Assembly (NCBI GenBank): GCA_014904985.1
Contig: MU128913.1
Location: 456,499 to 520,498 of the forward strand
Reading direction: 5' to 3'
Source: Hydnum rufescens UP504
Lineage: Eukaryota; Basidiomycota; Agaricomycetes; Cantharellales; Hydnaceae
DNA: 64,000 nt
The notes under the pieces: model-generated
Told to the model about the DNA's origin: nothing
Databases searched by the model: none
Seen by the model: the letters and a program-made list of their open reading frames with translations, nothing else
Program-made: the position numbers and the translations under genes
Shown here: piece by piece, positions 35,705-46,869 of the stretch
Layout: each line of letters begins with the position of its first letter
Position numbering within the stretch: the first letter of the stretch is position 1

Positions 35705-36988
35705 TGGTTTCTCCTGGCATTCTTACCCTGTTACAAGCCATTGATTCTGCAGTGTCTGGTGAAGGAGGAGGTCTTGATGTAGCCGGGGCTAGTCCTGCCG
35801 GTATCTCAGAGCCGACAGTTCAACCTCAGAACAATGTGAATGTTGGCGGCTGGAATGAGGTGCGCGAGATGTTCACTCGGCTTGTCACAGCTAGGAACAT
35901 CCGCCTCAATCAAGTGATGTCTGAGATGGAGGTCAACAATGCCGTTAATGATTCGCTTGCCGATTGGGATCTCGCCAAAGGGTTAACTCATGCACCCGAC
36001 AATCAGCATCCTCTCCACCCTCCATAACTCTTCCCGGCAAGTCCAGTACTGCTAAACAGAGCACCACTGAAGTCGGGAGCACTGTCCTAACTTCAAGTGA
36101 GGCAGTGATCCAACCAGGCCGGAGTTTCGATGCCTTGCTGGCTAGTGGGGAGTATGCTGCCCCAGACCTTGTCCGGCATGTTCATAACTTGCAGTATGCA
36201 CCTCTCCCATGTTTGCTGTCAAGGAGATGCGTGAACGCCGCCTGTCAAATATTGCCTACCCCACAAAAATCGAGGTTGACGTCATAACCTCAAAGAAGAA
36301 GACTGTTATCAACACTGATGACTTTGCCACAATGGAACGATCTATCACCCGTGATGAATTCATCGAATGTTACAAAGGTTTCACTCATGTTCATCAGGAA
36401 GTCTTTCCAGCAGAGGTGCACAGTGACTTTTGTCGATACCAGCGACGCCTTTTCCTTCACGAATTCTTCAACCGCCCTGGTTTGTTCAGTGTCATCTCAC
36501 ACTTTGATGCCTACATGCGTTTGACCTGGATACAACCACATGGCTGCTTTGCAATGGATAGTGATGACACCTTTTGAGTCCTGGAGTGATTTGATCAGGA
36601 GGTCCATGAGGAACGTGAGGCGGACACACGTAGGCGGCTGGATTCCATGGATCGCCCATCTGGTAGTCATAGGGAGGATGCATATGGGGGTTCTCAGAGG
36701 CGCAGTGCCTCCCCTGGCCCGCGGTTTCGTACAGGCAATGAGCGTGCTCCCTCCTCTGCTCATTGCGTCCTCTGTGCAAAGGCGGGACATTTGGCACCAA
36801 CATGCACTGTCCGTTCCTCCAAGTGCACCTTCAAGAATGGGGCCCTCACTTCCAAAGCCGACAATCGCCGTGTCTGTTTCTTATTCAACACCGCCAAAGG
36901 ATGCATTAAAGGTCGTGAGCACAACCATGTCTGCTCCGTCTGCCTTGCCTCCACACACTCGGCTCAGAAGTGCTCTGTTGCGCTCTGA
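35704..36988 (+). pseudogene. Ngaro gag-like ORF region
   Basis: Frames 35704-36027, 36209-36577 and 36647-36988 lie in series. The last has CVLCAKAGHLAPTC, a perfect CCHC zinc knuckle, followed by a CCCH-like cysteine cluster and a second knuckle CSVCLASTHSAQKC, as in agaricomycete Ngaro gag proteins. Such proteins coat the RNA in the particle. Frameshifts between the segments make it non-functional unless spliced. Confidence 0.65.
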
Positions 36989-37139
36989 GTCCCCTATAAC
37001 TCCTCTGTGTGCAGATGCCTTCGCTTCTGCCCTTGACCATGCTCACTTATCCCTTCATTATCCACTCTCGTTCATAACATTATTCATGGTTTCCCAATTG
37101 GGTTGGATATGCCTCCCATTTCTGTCACATTCCTTCCCC

Positions 37140-38860
37140 CAATCACTACAAAACCTCTGAAGAAGATCAGATTATACAGGCCAAACTGGACAAGGAAGTG
37201 GCACTTGGGCGCATGTCTGGCCTTTCACTGTTCAGCAGGCTGAACAATTCTATGGGGGTTCTTTCCGGACTGCTCCTCTGGCCATTGTCCCAAAACCAGG
37301 TGATGGTCCAGATCGCTGGCGGATGGTCCAAAATCTCTCCTTCCGGGATCAGTTTGGCATGTCTGTCAATGACTTTATTGATCTGATGATTTCCCCACCA
37401 CTTGGGGGACAGCTCAGATTATGGCTGACTGGGTGAGTGTCCTGTCTTTTATCCTTGGTGTTTGCCTTGCACACCCAACATGTCCTTTTTGAATGTTGTC
37501 CTTTAAGGCATTGTCTTTGGCATGCCAGCGTTGTCTTTGGCACGTTGGCCTTGGGTGTTAGCCTCTGGCTCACCTCGCATTCCTTGAATGCATTGTCTTT
37601 TGGGCATGCCTGACATGGCCTCTGTCGTCCTGTCCTTGGTTTTGGCCTTTCCAACTTGCCTTCTTGGTGCTTACTCTGCTGCTCAATAGGTGCTTCTTGC
37701 CCTCCTGGGGCCCAAGCTGCTCAGCTTGATTTTGCTGCTGCCTATCTCAGATGGCTGTTTTGCGTGCACACCAGCCCTTTCTGCTGTTATGACCTCTCTG
37801 GGGATTTCCTTGATCACTGCAATCCCTTTGCCTCTCCTCTGCTGCAGGGACCCTTGGTGTTGCCACAGATGCCACTCTCGATATCGTTCGGGCCAACCGT
37901 CCAGTCCTTTCTTCATCAAGTGGGTGGATGACCTCTTACCAACCCGCATACCAGTATCCGAATCCCCCCCTGGGGTCTACCAATACTCATACGAGCTCAT
38001 CGACATCATCACAATTGTAAAGTCCCTCGGTTGGCTAGTCAATGATATCAAGACCAAAGATTTTGCTTCAACTGTTGTCTATGTAGGGTTTCAATGGGAC
38101 CTTGCAAACAAGCATGTCTCACTACCTGAAAAGAAGCGGTTGAAGCATCTCAAGAAGCTGTTGGATGTTTTGTCCATTATTGATACTACTCATCGCTTGC
38201 GGCTTGAACCATTGGTCAATCTCCAGGGTTCCCTTGCACATATCTGTTTCATCTATCGTGATGGTCGCTCCAGAATGCCATCTCTTCACCATTTCATTGC
38301 ATCTTTCAGCACCAATGTTTTCATCTCTCGCTTCCCCCCCACGCCTCATCACTGATTTGACTTGGTGGCGGATGGCCTTGGAGTCCCCCAACTTTTTGCG
38401 CCCTATTGGATTCCGACGATTGTCAATCTTGACATCTATGTTGATGCCTCCACCTCTTGGGGTATCAGTCTGGTTGTTGGGTTCCTTTGGCATGCCTGGC
38501 AGCTCCTCCCAGGCTGGCAGGCTGAGGGTCGCAAAATTGGATGGGCAGAGAGCATTGCCTTGGAATTTGCTGTCATGGAGGCAGCAGCACGCAGCTTACA
38601 TGATGTTCATGTTCTTGTTCACAGCGACAATAAAGGTTCCATTGGTCAATACATCCATGGCTGGAGCCGCAATCCCTTCATCATGAATCCATCATACGCA
38701 CTTCCTCAATCACAAGGGATGCAAACTTTGATATCCTCCTTGAATATGTCGAATCATCAGAGAATCGTGCTGATGCAGCCTCGCGTGGGGTGCTGCCGGA
38801 CGATGCCTCTCGTCTGCCTTGCATCTTCCAGATCCCGGAAGCTTTAATGTGCTTCTTACG
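37140..38860 (+). pseudogene. Ngaro reverse transcriptase and RNase H region
   Basis: Fragments in order: KLDKEVALGRMSGP, then a GTGAGT...CAATAG segment of about 255 nt that looks like an intron, LDFAAAYLRW (RT core), FIKWVDDLL (the catalytic VDD box), VVYVGFQWDL and KLLDVLS, then RNase H with IYVDASTSWGISLV, ALEFAVMEAAARSL and VLVHSDNKGSIGQ, showing the D-E-D acidic residues. Several frame changes occur (around 37860 and 38355), so the copy is decayed. Confidence 0.75.
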
Positions 38861-39110
38861 TGATGTTTAATAGTGAACATGACATGCCAGTCACATCTGG
38901 CAGCTCTGCATCTCAAGACAGTCCCCCTCGCTCCTCGACCATGACCATTGCGGAACTGTATCCATGCCTTGATTTGCGGCCCAAAGGTCGAAAACCCCAT
39001 GCTTCTGCCCCCCCTCTCCTTCCTCATCCTCATCGTCCTAATGTCCAGGGACGTGATCGCTTAGCATTCTGGACGTCTCCTGCTGCCTGTTCCATCGTGA
39101 GAAACTTCAC

Positions 39111-40113
39111 ATGTCAGCCACTGTGGCTGATCGACTTGCTCTTGATTCTCTTCTTGAAAACTCCCTTTCCAAAGGGACTCTCTCCACCTACGGCTCTGGC
39201 CTTGCACACTGGCAGTCCTGGTGTGATAGCAGACACATCCCTGAGGATGATCGTCTGCCTGCTTCTTCCACCAACTTAGCCCTCTTCCTTGCCTCACTTT
39301 CTCACACCAGCCAGCCCAAGATTGCCAATGCCATGAGTGCCCTCCATCATTGGCATGACCTCAATGGTCAGCCCTGGCATGGAAATGATCCCTTCATTCT
39401 TAAAATACGGCGTGCTGCTTCAGCCTTTGTTCCACCCCCAGTATTGCGGCCCACAAGGCCCCCTGTGTTACCTCAGCACCTTATGGCCTTGCGTAACATG
39501 CTCAATTTCAATGATACCTTCGACTCTGCTGTGTTTTCATTAGCCACATGTGCCTTCTGGGGTGTCTGCCGCCTTGGCGAGCTCACTGTTCCAGGTGTTG
39601 CAGCATTCAACCCCAAGCAGCATGTTACCTGGGCTTCCACAGCCATCTTCTCCTCCTATGGTGATCCACCCATTCGATCTGCAAAGTTCCACTGCCATGG
39701 ACCAAAACTGAAAAGTTTCATGGTGCCAATATCTCCCTCACTGCCATAGCTGGCCCCCTATGTCCTGTTGTTGCCTTGGAACATCACCTCTTATCCAATG
39801 CTGGTTTACCCAACTCAGCTCAATTCTTTGCATACCGGACCCCTGTGGGGCATCTCCCCATGGTCAAAGCCACCTTCTTGGCTCGGTGTGCTGAGATTTT
39901 TGTTGCTGTGGGGCTTCCACCTATCAATGGCCACAGTTTTCGCATTGGGGGCGCACTGAACACCTCCGCCGTGGCCTGTCTATTGACCTGTTGAAGATAC
40001 AGGGCCGTTGGAAGTCTGATGCGTTTCAGCGATACCTGCGGAAGACGGATGAGATTTTGTCATTCAATATCAACCGCCAGGATGTTCAACATCATCTCCA
40101 GGTTCATCATTGA
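39111..40113 (+). pseudogene. Ngaro tyrosine recombinase
   Basis: N-terminal SAM-like domain (LSTYGSGLAHWQSWC) and catalytic domain with box I arginine in CRLGELTVPG, box II HSFRIGG (H-x-x-R), GRW and the tyrosine in FQRYLRKTDE before the C-terminus HHLQVHH. All expected R-H-R-W-Y residues are present, but frame changes near 39720 and 39950 split the ORF. It would cut and rejoin a circular DNA copy with the target. Confidence 0.8.
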
Positions 40114-40264
40114 GGGCAATGGTTCCTTTCCTTGTAAAATGGACTAAATGGACTAAATGTACTTATATCTGCCTCTCTTCTGCTATTCATTCTGTGTCAT
40201 GTCTGCTAGATGGGTTTCATAGTCGCGGTGCCACACGACTCTGGGTGTGCCCTTGGCCACCTTT

Positions 40265-40370
40265 GGGTCTCACAGTCGTGTGCCCTGCATTTCGCGCTCC
40301 AAGGTTCCAGCCCAATAGGTCTGGTTCCCTTCCCCCACCTAGCTGTGACCAGGAATGAGCTATTATCTAA
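40265..40370 (+). repeat. Ngaro B1 repeat
   Basis: 106 nt starting gggtctcacagtcgtgtgcc and ending ctattatctaa, directly abutting A2. Identical to B2. Confidence 0.88.
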
Positions 40371-40500
40371 CTGCCGGAGTCTGAGAACGAGGCACGAGTA
40401 TCAGACTCACAGTTAGATAAGCGAGTGGTTTGAGTCACACTTCTCCACTTCAACTTCTGAGACTCAAACCACTCAAGCAAGAATCCTATCATCCTAAGCA
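40371..40500 (+). repeat. Ngaro A2 repeat
   Basis: Second A repeat, placed between B1 and B2, the diagnostic feature of split direct repeats. It contains the perfect inverted repeat gagtggtttgagt / actcaaaccactc. Confidence 0.88.
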
Positions 40501-40559
40501 CCTGCCCTCCTCCCTTTTGCTCCCCCTCCTTGGTCCACAAAACAATGTGCCTTATGTAA

Positions 40560-40665
40560 GGGTCTCACAGTCGTGTGCCCTGCATTTCGCGCTCCAAGGT
40601 TCCAGCCCAATAGGTCTGGTTCCCTTCCCCCACCTAGCTGTGACCAGGAATGAGCTATTATCTAA
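40560..40665 (+). repeat. Ngaro B2 repeat (right end of the element)
   Basis: Identical to B1 over all 106 nt. It ends ctattatctaa immediately before the CAGTGTTG terminus of the hAT element. Confidence 0.88.
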
Positions 40666-43600
40666 CAGTGTTGTACGACCTCAGGTCAGACCCGGGTCGG
40701 ACCGAATTCGGTCGAGACCCCATGTCAGACCCGGGGTCTCACTCAGTTTTTGTCACGTGTGGGGTCAATCGAATCACAACCAATCAGATCAACGAAATGG
40801 ATTAACAATCAACGGAGTTAAGCGGTAACAGGATTCTCGTTGACGGTCCAGCCAGCAGTGCTCGTGAGTGTAGGATCCAGGTCAAGATTTGCTTGCCTTG
40901 TCATTAAATCCCCTACTTCTGTCTCTGCCATGGTATTCCGTTCACCCTGAAACCAATATGCATTCCAAGGTCCGTCGAGTGTTAGATTGAAAACCTCTTT
41001 TAGTGTCCACTTTCGCCCATCAATTGAGGCACGCTGTAAGGTGTATTAGTTACCAAGTACCTACAAGCTTTTCTTGTTGGAAACTCACCTGATACCTGAG
41101 TGGTGGGGTGGGAGCAGCAGCTGGCACGTCTTTGTCTGCCTCAAGGGCTTCAAGCAGTGAATTTCTCATCGCAATGTACCCACTTTCGGTTTCCAGTGGA
41201 TTTTCATATGCATCATTCGGATCCAATCGCATACCACTGGGATCATTATCTGTGGTTGAGGCAGGAATGCCAAATGACCGCTTCACCCATTTTTGTGTGG
41301 TACTGTCTTCAGCATGCTGACGGTGGAGGTCGAGGCTAATTGCTGAGGCCATAACCATCTTTTGCACGGATAATCGGTTATGGGAGGCAGTCTTTGTACT
41401 CCCGGTCTCACTGAAAAAGTGCTCGGTTGCAGCTGAGGTGCAAACGAAAGAAAAGAGCAGGTGACCAAGTTGCGCAAGTGGATCGGTTTCTGGGATGGCT
41501 TTCCATGCCTTTAATGGGCATAAATCCTTCTCACGTATATATTAGCATGGAAATTTTACTGCAGTCAGGATATTCACTTACTGGAATGTGAAGATGAAGC
41601 ATTTCATCTGTCCAATCACCACCCTGGATTCCAAAGACGTCTTCTTGGCCTGTAAGATAGGCAAATGCCCGAGACGAGACTCTGGGTGGCACAGATTGGT
41701 GTTTAAAGACACGACAGTACAATTTCTCAATGAGAGTCGTGAGTACGTGTGCAGATAAACTCGGATTGAATAGTTTTGTTTTTAGGAAAGGGTTGAGAGC
41801 GATTCCAACAATGAACATAGATTGATCTACCTTTGTCCAGCGAGTATCAAGGGAACCAAGAATCGCATCTACAGGGCTAGTGTGGCCACTGAGAAGCGCG
41901 ATGGCAGACAGATCCATGTAATGCTTGTATAATCGCCCGAAGACGAGGGCAACCATATCAATTCTCGTATGTGAGCCTTGGCATACGTTAATTGCAATGG
42001 CAAGTGGCTCGAGGTGTGAAGTTATCCTAGTACATGTAGAAGTGCCATTAATATTATTGTGGCAATGAACACGAAGGAAGAAAATACTCGTACTGCCTCA
42101 GCTTTTCCCAGAACCCGATATCTTCAATGGTCTTAATTATCTGATTCGCTTTTGAAATAGCGGGTGCCGTTGTGCCCGCCGCCTTAAGAATATCACCCCT
42201 CCACTTGATCACAGCCGATTTCATTGGGAGTTCCACCTTCAAGAGTCGATTAAATGAAACAACATGGGTAGCCCATCGTGTAAGCACTGCCCTAATGAGT
42301 GTTAAAACCTCATCATGAAAGTCAGGCATTGAACGCTGCTCCTTAAAGAGAATGTGGAGAGCAAAGGAGTGATTATTAAACCAGTTCACCAGTTCCGATG
42401 CTTCTGCCATTCGGACAGAAAGATCCGGATTTTTCTTAATATAGTCCCCAAGGACTAACTGTAACTGGGTGGCCATGAGAAATATTACAAGGAATTTACC
42501 CATTATGTACCTGGTGCACGAAGCAATCGGCAATAAGTAGCCATGGGTATTGTGCATGGAGACGGACCCGAGCAGCACGTGATTCCCCACCAGCATCCGA
42601 AACCCATCCAATCAATGTGCAGCCAAGGTCCACCTCGATGAATTTCTTTTCCATCTCCATCAGCTTTAGGAGATTCTCCGCGGTCTTATGTTCCCCAGAT
42701 GTATTGTGAACATGGGTGACACGTAACTGAAATATTCAACAGTTCCATAAATCCCATGGAAAGCAAGAGGAAAATAATGAGGGGAAAAAATATACATGCC
42801 TTGCCTTTCGTGGAAACCATAAATGCGACAACATGATTCCATGAAATATCCTTCCATCCGTCGCACTGGCCTGTCGCATAGCCACCCTTCATGATGCCCG
42901 TTAGGCCATCCTGAATCAAGTCATATTGCGCCTTTAGAAGTGGGCCTGACAACTTAGTTCTGCTAGGAGGACTGAATCTGGGGTGCAGCATTCTGAATAG
43001 CTTAACGACTTCAGGGTTTTCGATTGAATTGAAGGACCAACCAGCAGCCACAACTGCACGCGTAAGTTGCATTTCGAGTTCATTCTGGTGTCCTTTGGGC
43101 AGTGGGCGCGTCGAGTCGGGTACAACTAATTGATTACTAAATGGCAAGGGGGATACTGAACGGTAGCCAAGTGGTGTGGTGCTACGGCTCCGAGGAAGGG
43201 AAGGAGGCTGAAGAAACACAGGGGAAGTGTCAGATTCTTCAGAGCGACCAGGTACGGATTGCTGAACTGTCGATAATCTAGTTGGCCGCTTGTGTTCTTC
43301 ATTCCATTGAAGACCAGTGGCACGAGCCTCATCCGATACACGCACACAAGCAACAAGATGTCGGGCCAATTTCTCCGTCGAGCCCTGGATTGGCTCGCTC
43401 TGTGCAATTGCTGGATATTCTGTGAGCAGAGATCTATAGAATGATTTAAAACCTACCAGCAGTTTGTATATCTGCCTCAGAGCGACAGACCACTAAATCA
43501 CCCAAGGTGATTCTGTTCAAGTCGTCGCGCTCCAATTCCAACTTGAGGTGTGCAATACAAGCATTGCACCTTGCCGCAGGATGGCTCTTGTTTGCTCCAT

Positions 43601-44001
43601 ATTGTTCTTGAAGCTTGGTGAAATACTTCCAGAGGGGGCTAGCTTTCCCCATACAGCCCAAGTCAAGTATGCAAAAAAAAAGCAAGGCTAGGACGCGAGT
43701 TTATTTTGGTAGGCAACTCCGTCCGAATTCCCGTCCCTGTTTACGTCTTCACATACCCGTGACACTTTTCACCATCCAGTATCCTTCACAACTCATCAAT
43801 ATATTGATAGTAAACACTCAGATACAGAAAGGGGCATGGGAGGAGAAGTGGAGTGCCCAATACGAGCCATAGACTGCGAAAAAGTGGAGAATCTGATTGA
43901 CCTTTTGCGACCCACTGACCGTGGGAATGACCGGGTCGCAAAAGTCAGACCGGTCGGATTTCGGACCCTTGACCTTTTTAGACCCGGTCCGTGCAACACT
44001 G
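40666..44001 (-). mobile_element. hAT-family DNA transposon
   Basis: 3.3-kb element whose ends are CAGTGTTGTACG and, inverted, CAGTGTTGCACG, typical hAT inverted repeats. Both subterminal regions are dense in GACCCGG/GGTC motifs, possible transposase binding sites. The 8-bp target duplication ccacttaa is at 44002-44009 on the right; its left partner is now at 35568-35575, displaced by the Ngaro insertion. It encodes a spliced hAT transposase on the minus strand. CpG is not depleted, unlike the KDZ region, so the copy appears younger. Confidence 0.88.
40818..43652 (-). CDS. hAT transposase with BED finger and dimerisation domain
   Basis: Read on the minus strand from MGKASPLWKYF: a BED-type finger (CNACIAHLKLEL ... 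HLVAC) split by a 37-nt intron, then KGGYATGQCDGWKDISWNHV (catalytic-core start), LLKLMEMEKKFIEVDLGCTL with WVSDAGGESRAAR and ADCFVHQ, the hAT core, RAVLTRWATHVVSFNRLL, and the C-terminal hATC dimerisation block FSFVCTSAATEHFFSETGS with ASHNRLSVQKM. Introns with GT-AG ends are clear at five places. The junction near 42720-42790 does not close in frame with standard splice sites, so one defect is possible. The tail ends WTVNENPVTA at 40818. The enzyme excises and reinserts the element by cut and paste. Confidence 0.8.
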
Positions 44002-44039
44002 CCACTTAAGTCTTTCCGTTTCCTGGTAGGCCAGGTGAG

Positions 44040-45620
44040 AAGTGTTGGTATTGTACGAAATTCTTAATTTCTGGCCACTGGCGGCACTCAGTCCCTCTTT
44101 CTCACCTTTGTTGATCTTGGAGTTGGCCGCCATGAAGAGACTGTCAGCATTTACCATGCGCTACCAGTGGATCCACCGAACACATTTCTTCCCCCCTTCG
44201 CCGTCTCTCTTGATGAGCTTTCCGTTCATCTTCCCCTCTTTTTCCACCATGAGGAGGCCTTGAACATTATCGTGCGCTACCAGATGTATTTCACCCAGAT
44301 CTTGCTCGCACTCTTGGCAATCTCTCTGCTTGGCTTTCGAACTCCGGTCATCCTGGAGGAACTCGAGGCAAATCAGGAGTCCTTGAGCATTTATTGTGCT
44401 CTAGGCGTGTCAACTAGATGTATATCGCCCAGATCTGGCTGGCTAACCTGTCTCTTCGTCTTTCAGAATTTGGGCGTCGTGGGGAGGCACTCAGGGAAAA
44501 TGAGGAGTCTTGGGGATGTACTGCCCACCAGGAGTGGATCAACTCGCTGTTTTCCGTTCCGATCTTCGTTGTATATCCGAGGCACTTCTGCCTATTCATC
44601 AGGCAGCAAGCTTACTCAACTCCCTCGCAAGAGAGCGTCCGGGCTTATTTGCTGGAAAACTGACATCACGACTCTTTAAGCTTTCAATTTGCCACTGACA
44701 AGTCTGGGATGTGCTGCAGACCAGAAAGGAAACGGGAACTGATGGCGACTAGGCCCGGGTCACAGGATATTCATTCGCTGTATGACTCCATCTTCCGCAC
44801 CCGGGGGTTCGTTCGTCGGGTACCCTATGGGATCTTTCGAGAACCGAGAGCAGGACCGGCGCGGTGGGTCTTGGGAAGGTGTGGTCCCGTGGAGGCGACT
44901 GCGATCGGTTGTCGAACTGGATATTATTAATGCTCCCTTGATGAGATCATAACCGTGCCTCCTTTGGCCGCATGCTTCGCATTCGTGTTCCAGGTGCTGT
45001 AATTTGCAATCTATTGCAGATTTGACTGCCCCGAATGCATTGAAATGCGTGGGTTTCACAGAGGCGACCATCGAGTGCAAAAAGAATGGAGGTAGGAGTG
45101 AAACATCTAGCGAAAAGCAAATCCTTGCGCACAAGCTTAAGAGGCAAAGATACGCCTTGGCTGTCCACTATCCCTGTTTCCGTGCCGCTGCTTCTTGTAG
45201 GCCGTATCCAACTGAACAAATTAGATCGAGGACAATTGGACCGTCGTGCCTCGCTCCATCAGCGAGAGCCATCATCTGTACGACCGCAAATGGAATCATA
45301 CCACCGACGCTCCTCACCAAATAATAGTAATGGAGCACGTCGCAGAGGACTATCATCCTCTAGGGGAATAAATCAATCTTTGGAGTATATAGTCTTACTC
45401 TTCACCGGGATCGTCAGGATCTACAAGCCCCTCGGGGATCATGATAGACGAAGATGAGGACTGTTCCAGACAAGGAGATTAGTCCCAAGTGGATTGATCG
45501 CTTCCTTACTAGTTCTCCACAGTGCCCACTGTGCGGTCAGCCAGTAAGAGGTTAATTGTGCCTGTCACTCGTTCCGACCGGGCAACGTGGCCCACGAGGA
45601 TTAGGGATTGTCGTGTAAGT
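44040..45620 (+). pseudogene. Decayed partial copy of the TPR gene and its 3' flank
   Basis: Parallels 30590-32140: shared stretches include ggaggccttga, tatttc(g/a)(t/c)ccagatcttgct, gcactcttggcaat, ctcgcaagagagcg and gcggtgggtcttggg, in the same order. The translated pieces (EEALNIIVRYQ, LYIRGTSAYSSGSK) are out of frame or interrupted throughout. Only the last repeats and the downstream sequence are present, so the duplication was partial. It starts right after the hAT target duplication. Confidence 0.78.
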
Positions 45621-46869
45621 CAGTTAGGAAAATTGTTCAATGTTGCCCACCCGGCTGTTGCTCGCTATGACACCGTGGCGACAATCATGGCCAATGGATC
45701 CGACATCTTCTTGGTAGGAAACCCTTGCATTTCGTTTTCGGTTGCACATCCATTTCCACGCTTTTGGTTCCACTTCTGTTTCAGTTTTACGACGTCTATT
45801 GTTAACTCGTCGAAGTTCGTCTAGCGAAGGACGAAGTTGAATCATACACGGATAAGGATCCAAGCCGCCCTCGCGATCGCTCCTCGACATCCATCTGCCC
45901 GATGACCCGGATTTCCTGGGCCTCAGCATTCTCCATGGCGCAGACGCCGTGAAATCTCGCGCTGCGATCTCCTCACTAAGCGCTCACTATGTACGGTCAT
46001 AGACGATCCCTTCGTGCCTAGAGATCTCAAGGGAAGTTTGAAGAGGTTCTCCACGGGTGTGTTATAAAAGCATGGCACATGCATCCCACAGTGCTAGGTA
46101 ATGGATCAAAGTTCAGGCGTTAAGATGCGCATTGTGCGATGGGAGCGCATCGTGATCTGTTTGGGAAGAGCACATGGAAGCCATCTGGAAACTGGGCGGC
46201 AGCTGCAGGCAGAGCTTGAAGGTGAATAGGCTGGGTGGATTCAACGACAGTATCATTTGTGCGCCCCAACATTCAGACTCGTCGGGGAGGACTGCAATTT
46301 CGTGAGAACAGCGCAGAGGCAGACACCAAATATTAATCTGACGAGAAGGCCAGAACGGTAGAAGGAAGGCTAATGACATATCTTGCATGAGTGATCGTCC
46401 TTCCCAGACTCAAAGGCCATTATGTCAGCAACTTCCCAATGAGCGTACAGTAAACTCGGCTGAGCGTTGACCTTTCCCAAAAGTCAGACCGCCTCGCAAA
46501 ATTCTCTGACCGTTTCGGCCTGGCTCTGAGCGACACTGGTGCCACTGGTTTCCCACTTCTGGAATAGCAATCATATTGCTCTGTTCAATTTTAATGGGAT
46601 ACCCCGGGAGCTTCTCCACGAGGTCAATGCCTCGTGGTCGCAAAGTAATCTCCGCCTCCTCGCCCCTCAAGCGATACCACCGTCGATCATCTCTAAACAC
46701 CGAGCAATTCTTCAATAAGAGTGTTGTTCTGGTACATTATGGCATCCAAAGACCCGCTGAACCCAGTGGACATGCGCAATATATTATATCTCAGGCATGC
46801 CATCCACTTACAGACCAGAAATTCCCATCTAACAAGCCTATTTGGCCACAGAGGCCAGATGCAACAGCC
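45621..46869. other. Intergenic
   Basis: No gene supported. Frames at 46113-46388 and 46425-46715 on the minus strand show no domain. The right part should hold the promoter of the NLR-like gene. Confidence 0.45.

Larger units (their letters stand above)
35576..40665 (+). mobile_element. Ngaro/DIRS-type tyrosine-recombinase retrotransposon
   Basis: 5.1-kb element with split direct repeats in the order A1 (35576-35704), coding region, B1 (40265-40370), A2 (40371-40500), B2 (40560-40665). It encodes gag-like, RT, RNase H and tyrosine recombinase segments and no DDE integrase, which defines the Ngaro group of DIRS retroelements. There is no target duplication of its own, as expected for a recombinase that inserts a circular intermediate. 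It sits exactly at the left tip of a hAT transposon. B1 and B2 are identical over 106 nt, A1 and A2 differ at several sites, and the frames are broken, so this copy is not autonomous. Confidence 0.88.

Noticed and set aside
35576..40665. LTR (Gypsy or Copia) retrotransposon
   Set aside because: The terminal arrangement is split direct repeats and the integrase is a tyrosine recombinase with R-H-R-Y residues, not a DDE enzyme.
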